Below, in pieces: positions 8,836 to 18,891 of a DNA stretch of 48,197 bases. Numbering within the stretch: the first letter of the stretch is position 1; each line of letters starts with the position of its first letter. The notes under the pieces were generated by a model. The model saw only the letters and a program-made list of their open reading frames with translations. It did no database searches and was not told where the DNA came from. A program made the position numbers and the translations under genes. This stretch comes from Amycolatopsis keratiniphila subsp. keratiniphila (GTDB taxonomy: Bacteria > Actinomycetota > Actinomycetes > Mycobacteriales > Pseudonocardiaceae). The stretch covers positions 246,112 to 294,308 of the forward strand of contig NZ_LQMT02000012.1 in assembly GCF_001620365.2 (NCBI RefSeq), written 5' to 3'.

Positions 8836-9552
8836 CTACAGCCTGCGAAGAACGGCGACGACCTTGCCGAGGATCGTGGCGTCGTCACCCGGGATGGGCT
8901 CGTACGCCTCGTTGTGCGGCATCAGCCAGATGTGGCCGTCCTTGCGCTTGAACGTCTTGACCGTCGCTTCGCCGTCGATCATCGCCGCCACGATCTCGCC
9001 CGGGTCCGCCGTGGGCTGCTGGCGTACGACGACCCAGTCGCCGTCGGTGATGGCGGCGTCGACCATCGAGTCACCGGTGACGCTGAGCAGGAACAGCTCA
9101 CCCTCGCCGACGATCTCCCTCGGCAACGGGAAGACGTCTTCGATCGCCTGCTCCGCCAGCACCGGGCCACCGGCCGCGATCCGGCCGACGAGCGGTACGT
9201 ACGCGGCCTTCGCGGCCGACTGCGGCTGCTCGACGTCGATGCCCATCGGGTTGTCGTCCGTCGTGGCGAGCACCCCCACCGCACGCGGGCGGTTCGGGTC
9301 GCGTCGCAGATAACCCTTGCGCTGCAGGGCCTGCAACTGGTGCGACACCGACGAAGTGGAGGTCAGCCCGACCGCCTCGCCGATCTCACGCACACTCGGC
9401 GGGTAGCCGAACCGGCTCACCCACAGTTTGATCACGTCGAGCACCTGCTGCTGCCGCACGGTCAGGGTCTCGTCCACCTCGTAGACCTCGGGCAAGGCGC
9501 GCACCTTGCCCGAGCCCCTAGGCGCGTTCCCCGCCTTGCTCTCCTTAGCCAC
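8836..9552 (-). CDS. lexA: SOS repressor LexA
   Basis: A 238-residue LexA, the repressor of the SOS regulon that self-cleaves when stimulated by RecA filaments. The N-terminal winged helix (about 28-92) includes [14 protein letters not shown] and [13 protein letters not shown]. The Ala127-Gly128 cleavage site (RIAAGGP), the nucleophile Ser162 (GDSMVD) and the general base Lys199 (ATVKTF) are all present. The GTG start at 9552 has AAGGAG seven bases upstream. It is divergent from a LysM protein, and two LexA boxes lie between them, which shows autoregulation. Confidence 0.98.
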   Translation of the reverse strand: MAKESKAGNAPRGSGKVRALPEVYEVDETLTVRQQQVLDVIKLWVSRFGYPPSVREIGEAVGLTSTSSVSHQLQALQRKGYLRRDPNRPRAVGVLATTDDNPMGIDVEQPQSAAKAAYVPLVGRIAAGGPVLAEQAIEDVFPLPREIVGEGELFLLSVTGDSMVDAAITDGDWVVVRQQPTADPGEIVAAMIDGEATVKTFKRKDGHIWLMPHNEAYEPIPGDDATILGKVVAVLRRL

Positions 9553-9717
9553 CGTCTCGCTCCTTCATCTCCTGCGTCGCCTCCCAGCACGTCCGGTCGC
9601 CCGGACCGACTTCGCGTGTCTTCGCCGGTGGCGGACGATCTTCCCCGCCCACGGCACCGGCGGCGTCCGCGCAGCAGACGCCCTGGTCAACGACGTTAGC
9701 CCGCCGGGACGACGATT

Positions 9718-9733
9718 TCAAACATCTGTTCGA
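9718..9733. promoter_or_regulatory. LexA-binding SOS box 1
   Basis: TCAAAC-ATCT-GTTCGA matches the actinobacterial SOS box TCGAAC-N4-GTTCGA in 11 of 12 defined positions. It is the site nearer lexA and probably mediates autorepression. Confidence 0.75.
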
Positions 9734-9797
9734 TGGACACGCCGTGTCGCTCGATTTTTGTCGGTGGGAGGTGGTACACATTCGCACGGGCGTTCGA

Positions 9798-9813
9798 TAG
9801 AACGCGTGTTCGA
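9798..9813. promoter_or_regulatory. LexA-binding SOS box 2
   Basis: TAGAAC-GCGT-GTTCGA matches TCGAAC-N4-GTTCGA in 11 of 12 defined positions. It is 58 bp upstream of the LysM gene and probably controls that gene, whose mycobacterial counterpart is SOS-induced. Confidence 0.75.
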
Positions 9814-9870
9814 TCTTGATGCCGGGTCCCGGCCCGGCGGCGAGTGCAGCAGGACTGCGAGGAGGTTCCG

Positions 9871-10365
9871 ATGTCGATTCTGGCCGATCGAGGACTGGTG
9901 CGGCCCAGTTCCCCCGGGCCCGTTCCGGCAAGGGCGACCAGGCCCGTGCGGGTGGTACGGGGCAGGCGTGCCGAGCCCCTGCGTCCGCCGACCAGGGCGC
10001 GGGTCGTGGCGGGCCGCCGCCCCGGCGTCGCCACCGTCGCCCCGGCGTGCCCGGCGCCGCGGCGGCTCCCGCTCAGGTGGCCGTCGCTCGCCGGGATGGC
10101 CTTGCTCGTCGCCGGGGTCATCACCGGATTGGGTCTGTTCTTGGCCGGTGTTCCCGGCGCCGCGGTGCCCGAACGGACCACCACGGTGTCGGTTTCCGCG
10201 GGCGAAACGCTGACGGATCTCGCGGCGCGATTCGCGCCAGGCAGTGACACCGGCGCGGTCGTCGCCAGGATCAAGGAGCTCAACTCCCTGGAAAACGCCG
10301 TCCTCGTGCCCGGGCTGCCGCTCACGGTCCCCGTCGCGGCCGAGGTCGCGGAAGGTGGGAGGTGA
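9871..10365 (+). CDS. LysM membrane protein, ChiZ-like SOS cell-division inhibitor
   Basis: A 164-residue protein with a basic, Pro/Arg-rich cytoplasmic N-terminus, one transmembrane helix at about 75-95 (SLAGMALLVAGVITGLGL), and a C-terminal LysM domain (about 108-155) that binds peptidoglycan. It occupies the position of Rv2719c (ChiZ) between lexA and nrdR in M. tuberculosis, which is DNA-damage induced and slows division. A SOS box lies 58 bp upstream, so the same role is likely here. Sequence similarity outside LysM is low, so orthology rests mainly on synteny and architecture. The start is ATG 9871 behind GGAGG. Confidence 0.82.
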   Translation: MSILADRGLVRPSSPGPVPARATRPVRVVRGRRAEPLRPPTRARVVAGRRPGVATVAPACPAPRRLPLRWPSLAGMALLVAGVITGLGLFLAGVPGAAVPERTTTVSVSAGETLTDLAARFAPGSDTGAVVARIKELNSLENAVLVPGLPLTVPVAAEVAEGGR

Positions 10366-10379
10366 TCCCGGAGGGTGCT

Positions 10380-10406
10380 CTCACCCGTCGTGGGTGAGCT
10401 CCTCTT
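10380..10406 (+). terminator. Terminator of the LysM gene
   Basis: CTCACCC (10380-10386) and GGGTGAG (10392-10398) form a stem with a 5-base loop, followed by CTCCTCTTT. It lies 15 bp after the LysM stop codon. The remainder of the gap to nrdR carries NrdR-like and DnaA-like boxes. Confidence 0.6.
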
Positions 10407-10465
10407 TCGTGTCTGATCGACCCGCCCGTAGCGCTTGCGTGCGTCCGACCAGCGATCTAGTCTCC

Positions 10466-10481
10466 ACCGCTATATGTAGTA
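10466..10481. promoter_or_regulatory. Candidate NrdR box
   Basis: ACCGCTATATGTAGTA resembles the NrdR consensus ACACwATATATwGTGT, with an AT-rich core unusual in this DNA. It lies 185-200 bp upstream of nrdR. A weaker partner is expected about 31 bp downstream but is not convincing. A possible -10 hexamer TAGACT is at 10515-10520, so the box would sit near its -35 region. Confidence 0.4.
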
Positions 10482-10529
10482 GTTACATGGCTGTAGTTGG
10501 TCCATAGCTTGGGGTAGACTCGGTACCAG

Positions 10530-10570
10530 TTGTCCACAGCTGGCCGGTGTTCACCCACCGGATGTCCACA
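10530..10570 (+). promoter_or_regulatory. Two DnaA-like boxes upstream of nrdR
   Basis: TTGTCCACA at 10530-10538 is an exact copy of the actinobacterial DnaA box, and ATGTCCACA at 10562-10570 differs by one base; both are on the same strand. They lie between the putative promoter and the nrdR start. In Escherichia coli DnaA controls nrdAB, so replication-linked control of nrdRJ is possible here. Confidence 0.5.
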
Positions 10571-10665
10571 GATCGATCCACATGTCGATCTTTCCGTCGT
10601 TGCGTGGCGACGGGGGCGGACGTCCACTCGGGCCCGGCCGGCGCGGAGGGGAAGGTGATCGGCGG

Positions 10666-11154
10666 ATGAGGTGCCCGTTCTGCCGGCATGCGGACTCTCG
10701 GGTCGTCGACTCCCGAGAGGTGGATGAGGGTCAGGCGATCCGGCGGAGGCGCTCCTGCGCCGCTTGCGGCCGGCGCTTCACCACTTCGGAGACGATGGTG
10801 CTCGCCGTCGTCAAACGATCCGGGGTCACCGAGCAGTTCAGCCGGGACAAGGTGGTCCGGGGGGTGCGCCGCGCCTGCCAGGGCAGGCCGGTCGACGACG
10901 ACGCGTTGCAGCAGCTCGCGCAGCGAGTCGAGGAGTCGATCCGGTCGGCGGGGCTGGCGGAGATCCCGAGTCACGAGGTCGGCCTGGCGATCCTGGGCCC
11001 CCTGCGCGAACTCGACGGCGTCGCCTATCTCCGGTTCGCCAGTGTCTACCGCTCCTTCTCCTCGGTCGAGGACTTCGAGAAGGAGATCTCGGACCTCCGC
11101 GAGGCCATGGCTGCCACACCGGACGAGAGCGATCAAGACGCGAAAGACGGCTGA
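10666..11154 (+). CDS. nrdR: Transcriptional repressor NrdR
   Basis: A 162-residue NrdR, the ATP/dATP-sensing repressor of ribonucleotide reductase genes. The N-terminal zinc ribbon has Cys3, Cys6, Cys31 and Cys34, with the typical DSRVVDSR and [15 protein letters not shown] stretches. The ATP-cone follows at about 46-136 ([16 protein letters not shown]). The start is ATG 10666, matching the family N-terminus MRCPFC; a longer frame to 10582 overlaps the DnaA-like boxes region and is rejected. nrdJ starts 34 bp downstream, so nrdRJ is an operon in which the repressor probably controls itself and the reductase. Confidence 0.97.
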   Translation: MRCPFCRHADSRVVDSREVDEGQAIRRRRSCAACGRRFTTSETMVLAVVKRSGVTEQFSRDKVVRGVRRACQGRPVDDDALQQLAQRVEESIRSAGLAEIPSHEVGLAILGPLRELDGVAYLRFASVYRSFSSVEDFEKEISDLREAMAATPDESDQDAKDG

Positions 11155-11188
11155 TGCCGCCTCCCGCGTGGGAGTGAGGGAAAGACCC

Positions 11189-14005
<2,817 letters not shown>

Positions 14006-14016
14006 GTCAGAGCGAA

Positions 14017-14072
14017 TGTCATGAAAGGGTCGTTCAGGACGATATATGTCCTGAACGACCCTTTTCATGACA
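14017..14072. repeat. TGTCATGAAAGGG hairpin repeat, copy 1
   Basis: Arms 14017-14040 and 14048-14072 are inverted copies, the right arm having one extra T, with the loop GATATAT. The same 24-base arms recur at 18892 and 22935. It lies between nrdJ and the P-loop gene 14087, and could act as terminator of nrdRJ. Confidence 0.85.
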
Positions 14073-14086
14073 CCGGAGGCGCGTGC

Positions 14087-14737
14087 GTGACCATCGTTGA
14101 TCCTTTCGGCACACTCGGCCAGGCGCTCTGGATCTGCGGCGGTCAATGGGCGGGCAAGTCCACCGCCTCCCGTCTGCTCGCACGCCGCCACGGCATCACC
14201 GTCTACCACTACGACTTCCACGACGCCCGCGCCCATCAGGACCGCCGCGTCGCCCACCGCGTCCGGAACGGTTCGCCCGCCGAGGATCCCGACCCCGACA
14301 CCGTGTGGGTCGAGCCCACACCCGAGCGGATGGCCGCCGACACGATCGCCGGTTTCCCGCTGCGGTTCGAGTGGGCTCTGGACGACCTGCGCGCGCTGGT
14401 GTCCGGGCGCCCCATCCTCGCTGAGGGCTGGGGGTTGCGCCCGGAACTGGTCGCACCTCTCCTGGATTCACCCCGGCGGATGATCGTGCTGGTGCCCACG
14501 GACGAGTTCCGCGAGCACCAGCTTCGGGTGCTGCCCCGTGCCGCCGCGATGGCGCAACGGGTCAGCGATCCCGAGCGCGCGCAGCGCAACCGGATCGCGC
14601 GAGACCGTCTTGTCGCCGAAGACGCCGTCCGCACGGCGAAGAGTCTCGGTATCCGCGTACTGGAAATCGATGGCTCAAGAGACGCCGAAGTGGTCGCGGA
14701 CGTCGTCGCCGAACACTTCGGTCCCTACCTGGTCTGA
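14087..14737 (+). CDS. P-loop NTPase, kinase-like, unknown substrate
   Basis: A 216-residue soluble protein with a Walker A motif in GGQWAGKST near residue 20. This suggests ATP binding and a small-molecule kinase or AAA-like fold, but no named family was recognised. A cluster of Arg and His follows the P-loop (HDARAHQDRR). The segment ILAEGWGLRPELVAPLL resembles the substrate pocket of uncharacterised actinobacterial P-loop proteins. The start is GTG 14087 behind GGAGG; the longer reading from 14021 would translate the hairpin repeat. Its end overlaps the convergent DoxX-like gene by 13 bp. Confidence 0.7.
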   Translation: MTIVDPFGTLGQALWICGGQWAGKSTASRLLARRHGITVYHYDFHDARAHQDRRVAHRVRNGSPAEDPDPDTVWVEPTPERMAADTIAGFPLRFEWALDDLRALVSGRPILAEGWGLRPELVAPLLDSPRRMIVLVPTDEFREHQLRVLPRAAAMAQRVSDPERAQRNRIARDRLVAEDAVRTAKSLGIRVLEIDGSRDAEVVADVVAEHFGPYLV

Positions 14738-15081
14738 GCGAGATCGAGGACGAAGGCCGCCACCGCCAGCGCGAGGAATCCACCGGGGAAGGCGATGTTG
14801 TAGAGGACGCGCGCCCGCAAATGGGTGATGACGGCGCCGAGGTAGAACAGCACGAGCCCGGCGGCCGCCGCGGTCCCGATGTACGGCACCCCGAACAGGC
14901 CGAGCAGCAGCCCGGCCGCGCCCGCGGCCTTCAGCGAGGCCAGCGGCGGGATCCAGGACGGTGGGACGTCGACCTCGGCGGAGTTCTTGAGCACGAATGG
15001 GATCCGTGCGAAGTCGGCGGCGGCGATCCCGGCGTTGATCGCGATCGTCACGATGGTCACGATGAGGTATGCGGTGAACAT
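14725..15081 (-). CDS. DoxX-like membrane protein
   Basis: A 118-residue integral membrane protein with four hydrophobic segments at about residues 4-22, 48-64, 68-86 and 94-112. It matches the DoxX/DoxX-like family found across actinobacteria. Some members are linked to redox or oxidative-stress partners, but the function of most is unknown. The motif PPSWIPPLASLKAAGAAGLL in the second segment is typical. It is 39 bp downstream of the DUF2293 gene on the same strand and may be co-transcribed with it. Confidence 0.8.
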   Translation of the reverse strand: MFTAYLIVTIVTIAINAGIAAADFARIPFVLKNSAEVDVPPSWIPPLASLKAAGAAGLLLGLFGVPYIGTAAAAGLVLFYLGAVITHLRARVLYNIAFPGGFLALAVAAFVLDLAQTR

Positions 15082-15120
15082 GCCCCGTGGACGAGGCCCG
15101 GGCCCGGAACGTGACAGCGG

Positions 15121-16170
15121 TCAGGAACGCCAGCGTTCGAGTACCGCGTCGATGGTCGGCCGGATGCGGTCGCGGGCGGCCTGGCGTTCCACGCCCGCCA
15201 TGAGGAGGTCGTCGTACTCGGTGTCCAGATGCCGGATCGAGGCGACGACGGCGAGGAACACCGCTCGTTCGGCCAGTTCCCGTCCCGCGGCGGACCGGCC
15301 CACCCGGCCGCTGCCGCGCAGACCGGCGTGTTCGGCGATGGCGCGGGCCCGCTCCGGCGGGCAGCCGGGGAACAACTCGACGATCGCGGTGTGGAACCGG
15401 GCGGTGAACTCGACGTCTTCGTGAGCGCGGCGTTCGCGGTCGCGGCCGCGGCGCCGTTCCCGGACGTCCTCGTCGGCGAGGCACTGCTCCTCGGCGTCGC
15501 GCAGTGCCGCTTCTTCGACCAGGATCCCTTGCCGCTCATGACGTTTCCGGGACCGGTTGAACTTGGTGACGACGGCGGAAAGCCGGCTCGCCTTCTTCGC
15601 CCGGCGGGTCAGGGTGGCGTCGCCGGAGGGCAGGAAGACCAGGTGGCCGAGGTCGGCGCAGTCGAGGCAATGGGGCTTTTCGTTCTCCAGGAACCGCAGA
15701 TCGCCGGTGCCGCCGCAGTCGGCGCAGGTCCAGTCCTGGAGTGCCACCGAGACGACGAGGTCGGGTGCTTTCCGTTGCCTGGCCTCGACTTGCGCTCGTT
15801 TGGCTTCGGACAGCCCCGGCATGATCCAGTGCGTCCGGAACAGCGGTTCGAGACCGGCGAGTTCGCCGGAGGTCACTCGCAGGGCCGCCCGGTCCCGGGT
15901 CGCGCCGACGTGCTCGATCTCCGACCCTTCGAGGTTGTTCGCCGCGACCCAGCGTTGCAGGGCCCCGAGCGCGAAGGTCAGCTTCTCCGGCGTCACCGGC
16001 AGCGCCGTCGACAGGTCGGGGATCCGGCCGCGCTGCCAGGCGTCGACGACGTTCTCCGATAGCCAGCCGATGCCGGTGAGGATGCCGAGCGCGGTCACCG
16101 ACTTCTTTTTGGCCAGCAGCTTTTCCGCCGTCTCGACGACGCGTTGCTCCAGTTTCGCTTCACCCTGCAT
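15121..16170 (-). CDS. DUF2293 domain-containing protein with zinc-ribbon-like insert
   Basis: A 349-residue protein. The C-terminal part (about 255-349) matches DUF2293: FPGCPPERARAIAEHA, then SIRHLDTEYDDLLMAGVER, ending RPTIDAVLERW. The N-terminal part carries a segment like KKKSVTALGILTGIGWL and a middle region with two cysteine pairs (CADCGG near 149 and CLDCADLGH near 168) that could bind zinc. A very basic helix with RRRGRDRERR follows. The mixture suggests nucleic-acid binding, but no function is established. It is followed by the CGNR gene on the same strand, 18 bp upstream of its start. Confidence 0.78.
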   Translation of the reverse strand: MQGEAKLEQRVVETAEKLLAKKKSVTALGILTGIGWLSENVVDAWQRGRIPDLSTALPVTPEKLTFALGALQRWVAANNLEGSEIEHVGATRDRAALRVTSGELAGLEPLFRTHWIMPGLSEAKRAQVEARQRKAPDLVVSVALQDWTCADCGGTGDLRFLENEKPHCLDCADLGHLVFLPSGDATLTRRAKKASRLSAVVTKFNRSRKRHERQGILVEEAALRDAEEQCLADEDVRERRRGRDRERRAHEDVEFTARFHTAIVELFPGCPPERARAIAEHAGLRGSGRVGRSAAGRELAERAVFLAVVASIRHLDTEYDDLLMAGVERQAARDRIRPTIDAVLERWRS

Positions 16171-16188
16171 CGCCGGGAATCCTAGCGA

Positions 16189-16788
16189 TCACGCGGTTTC
16201 GGTGCGGGCCCGGTACGCCCGGATCTTGGCGCGGTTGCCGCAGCGCTCCATCGAGCACCAGCGGCGGTTGCCCGACCGCGAGGTGTCGAAGAACAGCAGG
16301 TAGCAGTCGCTCGCGGAACATTCGCGGACGCGGCCGGAGCGTTCGCCCGCGACCAGGCCGATGGCGTCGCGGGCGACGGCGCCGAGGAGTTGCTTCCCGG
16401 TGACGGGCGGCGCCCAGGCGAGCCGACGCGTCTCCGGGTCGACGAGTGGCCTCGGGGTGGCTTCGGTCGCGCTGTTCAGCACGGCGAGGTCGCCGGCCGT
16501 CGGTGCTTCGCCCCGGGCGAGGGTGGGTGCGACGCGGTAGAGCGTGTCCCGCAGTTCCTTGAGCGCGGTGAGCTCGGCGGGCCGGATCCGGACATCGGTC
16601 AGGGGAGCGGTCAGCGCCAGCCGGGAGCCGGTGAACCAGTCGGCGAGGGCGGACGGCGTATGCGCGATCTCGTAGCGCTCGTACGGGCCGGGCCCGCCGG
16701 TCAGCATGAGTTCGAGGCTGAGGCTGCCCGGATCGAAGCGGTACCGCTCGCCCTGGGCGTTGACGAGCAGTCTTGTTCCCGGAGTCAT
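16189..16788 (-). CDS. CGNR zinc-finger regulator (ABATE domain)
   Basis: A 199-residue protein of the ABATE plus CGNR type, a putative stress-related transcription regulator family. The N-terminal ABATE-like region covers about residues 1-145. The C-terminal zinc finger (about 150-195) has Cys in VRECSASDC and in RRWCSMERCGNRAK. The ATG start at 16788 lies directly behind a TATAGT hexamer, giving a leaderless arrangement. It is divergent from a SRPBCC protein, with nested palindromes in the 55-bp gap. Confidence 0.87.
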   Translation of the reverse strand: MTPGTRLLVNAQGERYRFDPGSLSLELMLTGGPGPYERYEIAHTPSALADWFTGSRLALTAPLTDVRIRPAELTALKELRDTLYRVAPTLARGEAPTAGDLAVLNSATEATPRPLVDPETRRLAWAPPVTGKQLLGAVARDAIGLVAGERSGRVRECSASDCYLLFFDTSRSGNRRWCSMERCGNRAKIRAYRARTETA

Positions 16789-16831
16789 GTAACCACTATA
16801 GTCGGTTTCGGAAACCAGGTAAGACGGTTAC
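16789..16831. promoter_or_regulatory. Nested palindromes and overlapping promoters, CGNR / SRPBCC
   Basis: An outer inverted repeat GTAACC (16789-16794) / GGTTAC (16826-16831) encloses an inner one, GGTTTC-G-GAAACC (16804-16816). TATAGT reads as a -10 hexamer on both strands (16795-16800 minus, 16797-16802 plus). On the minus strand it is six bases from the CGNR start codon. The layout suggests an operator controlling both genes. Confidence 0.5.
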
Positions 16832-16843
16832 AGCGGAGGCGTG

Positions 16844-17242
16844 ATGATCGGCAAGACGAAGGACGCGGGCTGGGAGATCGGCGTGTCCAAGACGGTGGCG
16901 TATCCGCTGGAGGAGGTTTGGGAGTACCTCTCGGGTCCGGGCCTGGTGGCCTGGCTGGGCGAAGTGTCGCTGGAGCCGGAGAAGGGTGCGCCGTACGAGA
17001 CGGCCGAGGGCACCGTCGGCGAGGTCCGCGGGTACCGCGAACGCGAGAAGATCCGCCTCACCTGGCGGCCGAAGGACTGGGACCACGAGAGCACGGTCCA
17101 GGTCGGCCTCCGTCCGGCCGGACCGGGCAAGACGACCGTGGTCTTCCATCAGGAGCGGCTCACCGGTCCGGAAGAGCGGGCCGCGCAGCGCGAGCACTGG
17201 CAGGCCGTGATGAAGCTGGTCGTCGACGGCCTCGCCGGCTGA
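16844..17242 (+). CDS. SRPBCC / AHSA1-like domain protein
   Basis: A 132-residue single-domain protein of the SRPBCC (Bet v1-like) fold, AHSA1 branch. It begins with the typical pattern VSKTVAYPLEEVWEYLSGP and ends with the helix EHWQAVMKLVVDGL. The fold forms a cavity for a hydrophobic ligand; no substrate is known. ATG 16844 is preferred over the overlapping GTG 16841 because GGAGG lies four bases before the ATG. It is divergent from CGNR and its stop is directly adjacent to the stop of the convergent TetR gene. Confidence 0.82.
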   Translation: MIGKTKDAGWEIGVSKTVAYPLEEVWEYLSGPGLVAWLGEVSLEPEKGAPYETAEGTVGEVRGYREREKIRLTWRPKDWDHESTVQVGLRPAGPGKTTVVFHQERLTGPEERAAQREHWQAVMKLVVDGLAG

Positions 17243-17827
17243 TCAGGAGAACGTTCGCCGGGCGAGCTCGGCCAGGGTGTCGGTGATCCGTTCGACGCTC
17301 AGGCCGAGCTCGCCTGTTTGATGCAGGAACACCTCGACGGCGAGCGGCGCCAGCAGGACGTCGGCGAGCACGTCCGGATCCGGGGCGCTCGCCTGCTCGG
17401 CGAGATGGCGGACATGGGTACGCCACAGCCGGTACGGCCCGGTCGTGAACCGCGAGTGCCCGACCTCGGTGCCGAGGACGAGATGCGCGTGCCGGGCGAG
17501 CAGGCCGGTCATCGCCGCGTAGAACGCGGCCAGCCGCTCGGCGGGCGCAGCGCCGGGGCCCAGCGGGGGAGGGCCGGTGAGCAGCCGCTCCTGGAGTTCC
17601 CGCTCGTGCTCGTCCAGCAGGGCGACGGCGATCGCCGAGCGGTCCGGGTAGCGGCGGTACAACGTGGCGCGGCCGACTCCGGCCGCCTTGGCGATGTCCT
17701 CCATGGTGACGTCGGCCGCCGGACGTGCGGCGAAGAGCTCTTCGGCTGCCTTCAGGATCTTCGCGCGGTTACGGGCGGCGTCCGAGCGTTCCCGTCCCGG
17801 GCCGTTCGCGAGCAGATCTTCCGGCAT
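17243..17827 (-). CDS. TetR-family repressor of the azoreductase / SMR pair
   Basis: A 194-residue TetR regulator. The helix-turn-helix is at about 22-68 (ILKAAEELFAARP, then VTMEDIAKAAGVGRATLYRRYPDRS). The C-terminal ligand domain is at about 80-190. It is divergent from the azoreductase and SMR genes, with three GTCCACTT half-sites between, so it very likely represses that pair and itself. Similar TetR proteins beside quinone reductases and SMR pumps respond to electrophiles or cationic drugs, but the inducer here is unknown. Confidence 0.9.
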   Translation of the reverse strand: MPEDLLANGPGRERSDAARNRAKILKAAEELFAARPAADVTMEDIAKAAGVGRATLYRRYPDRSAIAVALLDEHERELQERLLTGPPPLGPGAAPAERLAAFYAAMTGLLARHAHLVLGTEVGHSRFTTGPYRLWRTHVRHLAEQASAPDPDVLADVLLAPLAVEVFLHQTGELGLSVERITDTLAELARRTFS

Positions 17828-17859
17828 GGTCCGCAGCCTAGGGAATATCCGGACGCGGC

Positions 17860-17902
17860 GTCCACTTGTACCCGGCGAAGCAAGTGGACGACGTGTCCAC
17901 TT
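17860..17902. promoter_or_regulatory. TetR operator with three GTCCACTT half-sites
   Basis: GTCCACTTG (17860-17868), CAAGTGGAC (17881-17889) and GTCCACTT (17895-17902) are alternating half-sites. The last two form an 8-5-8 palindrome, while the first and second form a 9-12-9 palindrome. They fill the gap between the TetR gene and the azoreductase. Confidence 0.65.
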
Positions 17903-17921
17903 CCTGGTCCGGGAGGCCCCG

Positions 17922-18569
17922 ATGAGCCACCTTCTCCACCTCGACTCCAGTGCCCGCAGCGCGTCGTTCTCCCGCGAGCTGAGCGCTCGGTTCGCCGGCG
18001 CCTGGCGCGCCGCGAACCCGGGCGCGGGCTACACCTACCGCGACGTGGCCGCCGACCCGGTGCCGCCGATCGGCCAGGCCTGGACCGAGATCTGCGACGC
18101 CCTCCTTCAGACGGGGATCACGGATCCGGCCGGGTACGCCTCCGTCGTGAAGACGCCGGAACAGCGCGAGGCATGGGCGGTCATCGAGCCGTTGCTGGCC
18201 GAACTGCTCGCCGCCGACGTCGTGCTGATCGGCGCGCCGATGTACAACTTTTCGATCCCCGCGACGCTCAAGCTGTGGATCGACCAGGTGACGTTCCCGA
18301 AGATGTCGTTGGCGGGCAAGGCTTTCGTGGTCGCGGGAGCGCGTGGCGGCACCTACCTGCCGGGCACGCCGCGCGAGCCGGTCGACCACCACGAGCGCTA
18401 CCTGCGCGACTTCTTCGCCGGGCATTACGACGTCCGGGACGTCACGTTCCTGCACTCCGAACTGACGAACGCCCTGGTCGACCCTCGGCTGAGCCCGCGT
18501 GATCCCGACCGGATCGCGTCGCGGGAACAGGCGCTCCTCGGCGCCGAAAAAGCCGGAAGGGAGGTCTGA
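17922..18569 (+). CDS. azoR: FMN-dependent NADH-azoreductase / quinone reductase
   Basis: A 215-residue flavodoxin-fold enzyme of the AzoR/AcpD family, which reduces quinones and azo compounds by two electrons using NAD(P)H and FMN. Recognisable are the N-terminal LHLDSSARSASFSRELS phosphate loop and the flavin-contacting GAPMYNFSIPATLK. Length is typical (about 200). It starts at ATG 17922, 20 bp after the last TetR half-site, and its TGA overlaps the ATG of the SMR gene, so both are one transcript. The probable role is detoxification of quinones or electrophiles. Confidence 0.92.
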   Translation: MSHLLHLDSSARSASFSRELSARFAGAWRAANPGAGYTYRDVAADPVPPIGQAWTEICDALLQTGITDPAGYASVVKTPEQREAWAVIEPLLAELLAADVVLIGAPMYNFSIPATLKLWIDQVTFPKMSLAGKAFVVAGARGGTYLPGTPREPVDHHERYLRDFFAGHYDVRDVTFLHSELTNALVDPRLSPRDPDRIASREQALLGAEKAGREV

Positions 18570-18883
18570 TGGGCTGGGGAATCCTGCTGCTGGCGGGAGC
18601 CGTCGAGGTCGCCTGGTCGCAGAGCATCAAGCCGACGGAGAACTTCACCCGGTTCTGGCCGACCGTGCTGTGCTTCGTGCTCGGCGTCGCCGCGGTGTAC
18701 CTGCTGTCGAAGGCGATGGACTCGATCCCGGTGGGGACCGCGTACGCCGTCTTCACCGGAATCGGGGCGGTGGGCGCGATCGTGTTCGGCATCGTGATCC
18801 ACAAGGACCCGCTCAGCCTCGGCCGGTTCGCCGCGATGGCGCTGATCGTGGGAGGGGTGGTGCTCGCCAAGGTGACCGAGTGA
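18569..18883 (+). CDS. SMR-family exporter, SugE/Gdx-like
   Basis: A 104-residue small multidrug resistance protein with four transmembrane helices. The essential glutamate is in GAVEVAWS (Glu13). The third-helix signature IPVGTAYAVFTGIGAVG and the FTRFWP stretch after helix 1 are closer to SugE/Gdx guanidinium exporters than to EmrE. It works as an antiparallel dimer exchanging a cation for protons. The ATG overlaps the azoreductase stop codon (TGATG). A hairpin repeat begins eight bases after its stop. Confidence 0.9.
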   Translation: MGWGILLLAGAVEVAWSQSIKPTENFTRFWPTVLCFVLGVAAVYLLSKAMDSIPVGTAYAVFTGIGAVGAIVFGIVIHKDPLSLGRFAAMALIVGGVVLAKVTE

Positions 18884-18891
18884 GCCCCGGA

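Larger units (their letters stand above)
9553..9870. promoter_or_regulatory. Divergent lexA / LysM-gene control region (318 bp)
   Basis: This gap contains no convincing gene. Its contents are two SOS boxes at 9718-9733 and 9798-9813 and the ribosome binding sites of the flanking genes. The stretch 9553-9710 holds nothing else recognisable and may be a long lexA leader. Confidence 0.6.

Noticed and set aside
10497..10512. Second NrdR box 31 bp from the first
   Set aside because: The sequence at the expected distance does not fit the consensus.
14021..14086. Longer start of the P-loop gene and other small ORFs beginning MKGSFRT
   Set aside because: These short peptides are translations of the TGTCATGAAAGGG hairpin, present in all three copies; they are not genes.
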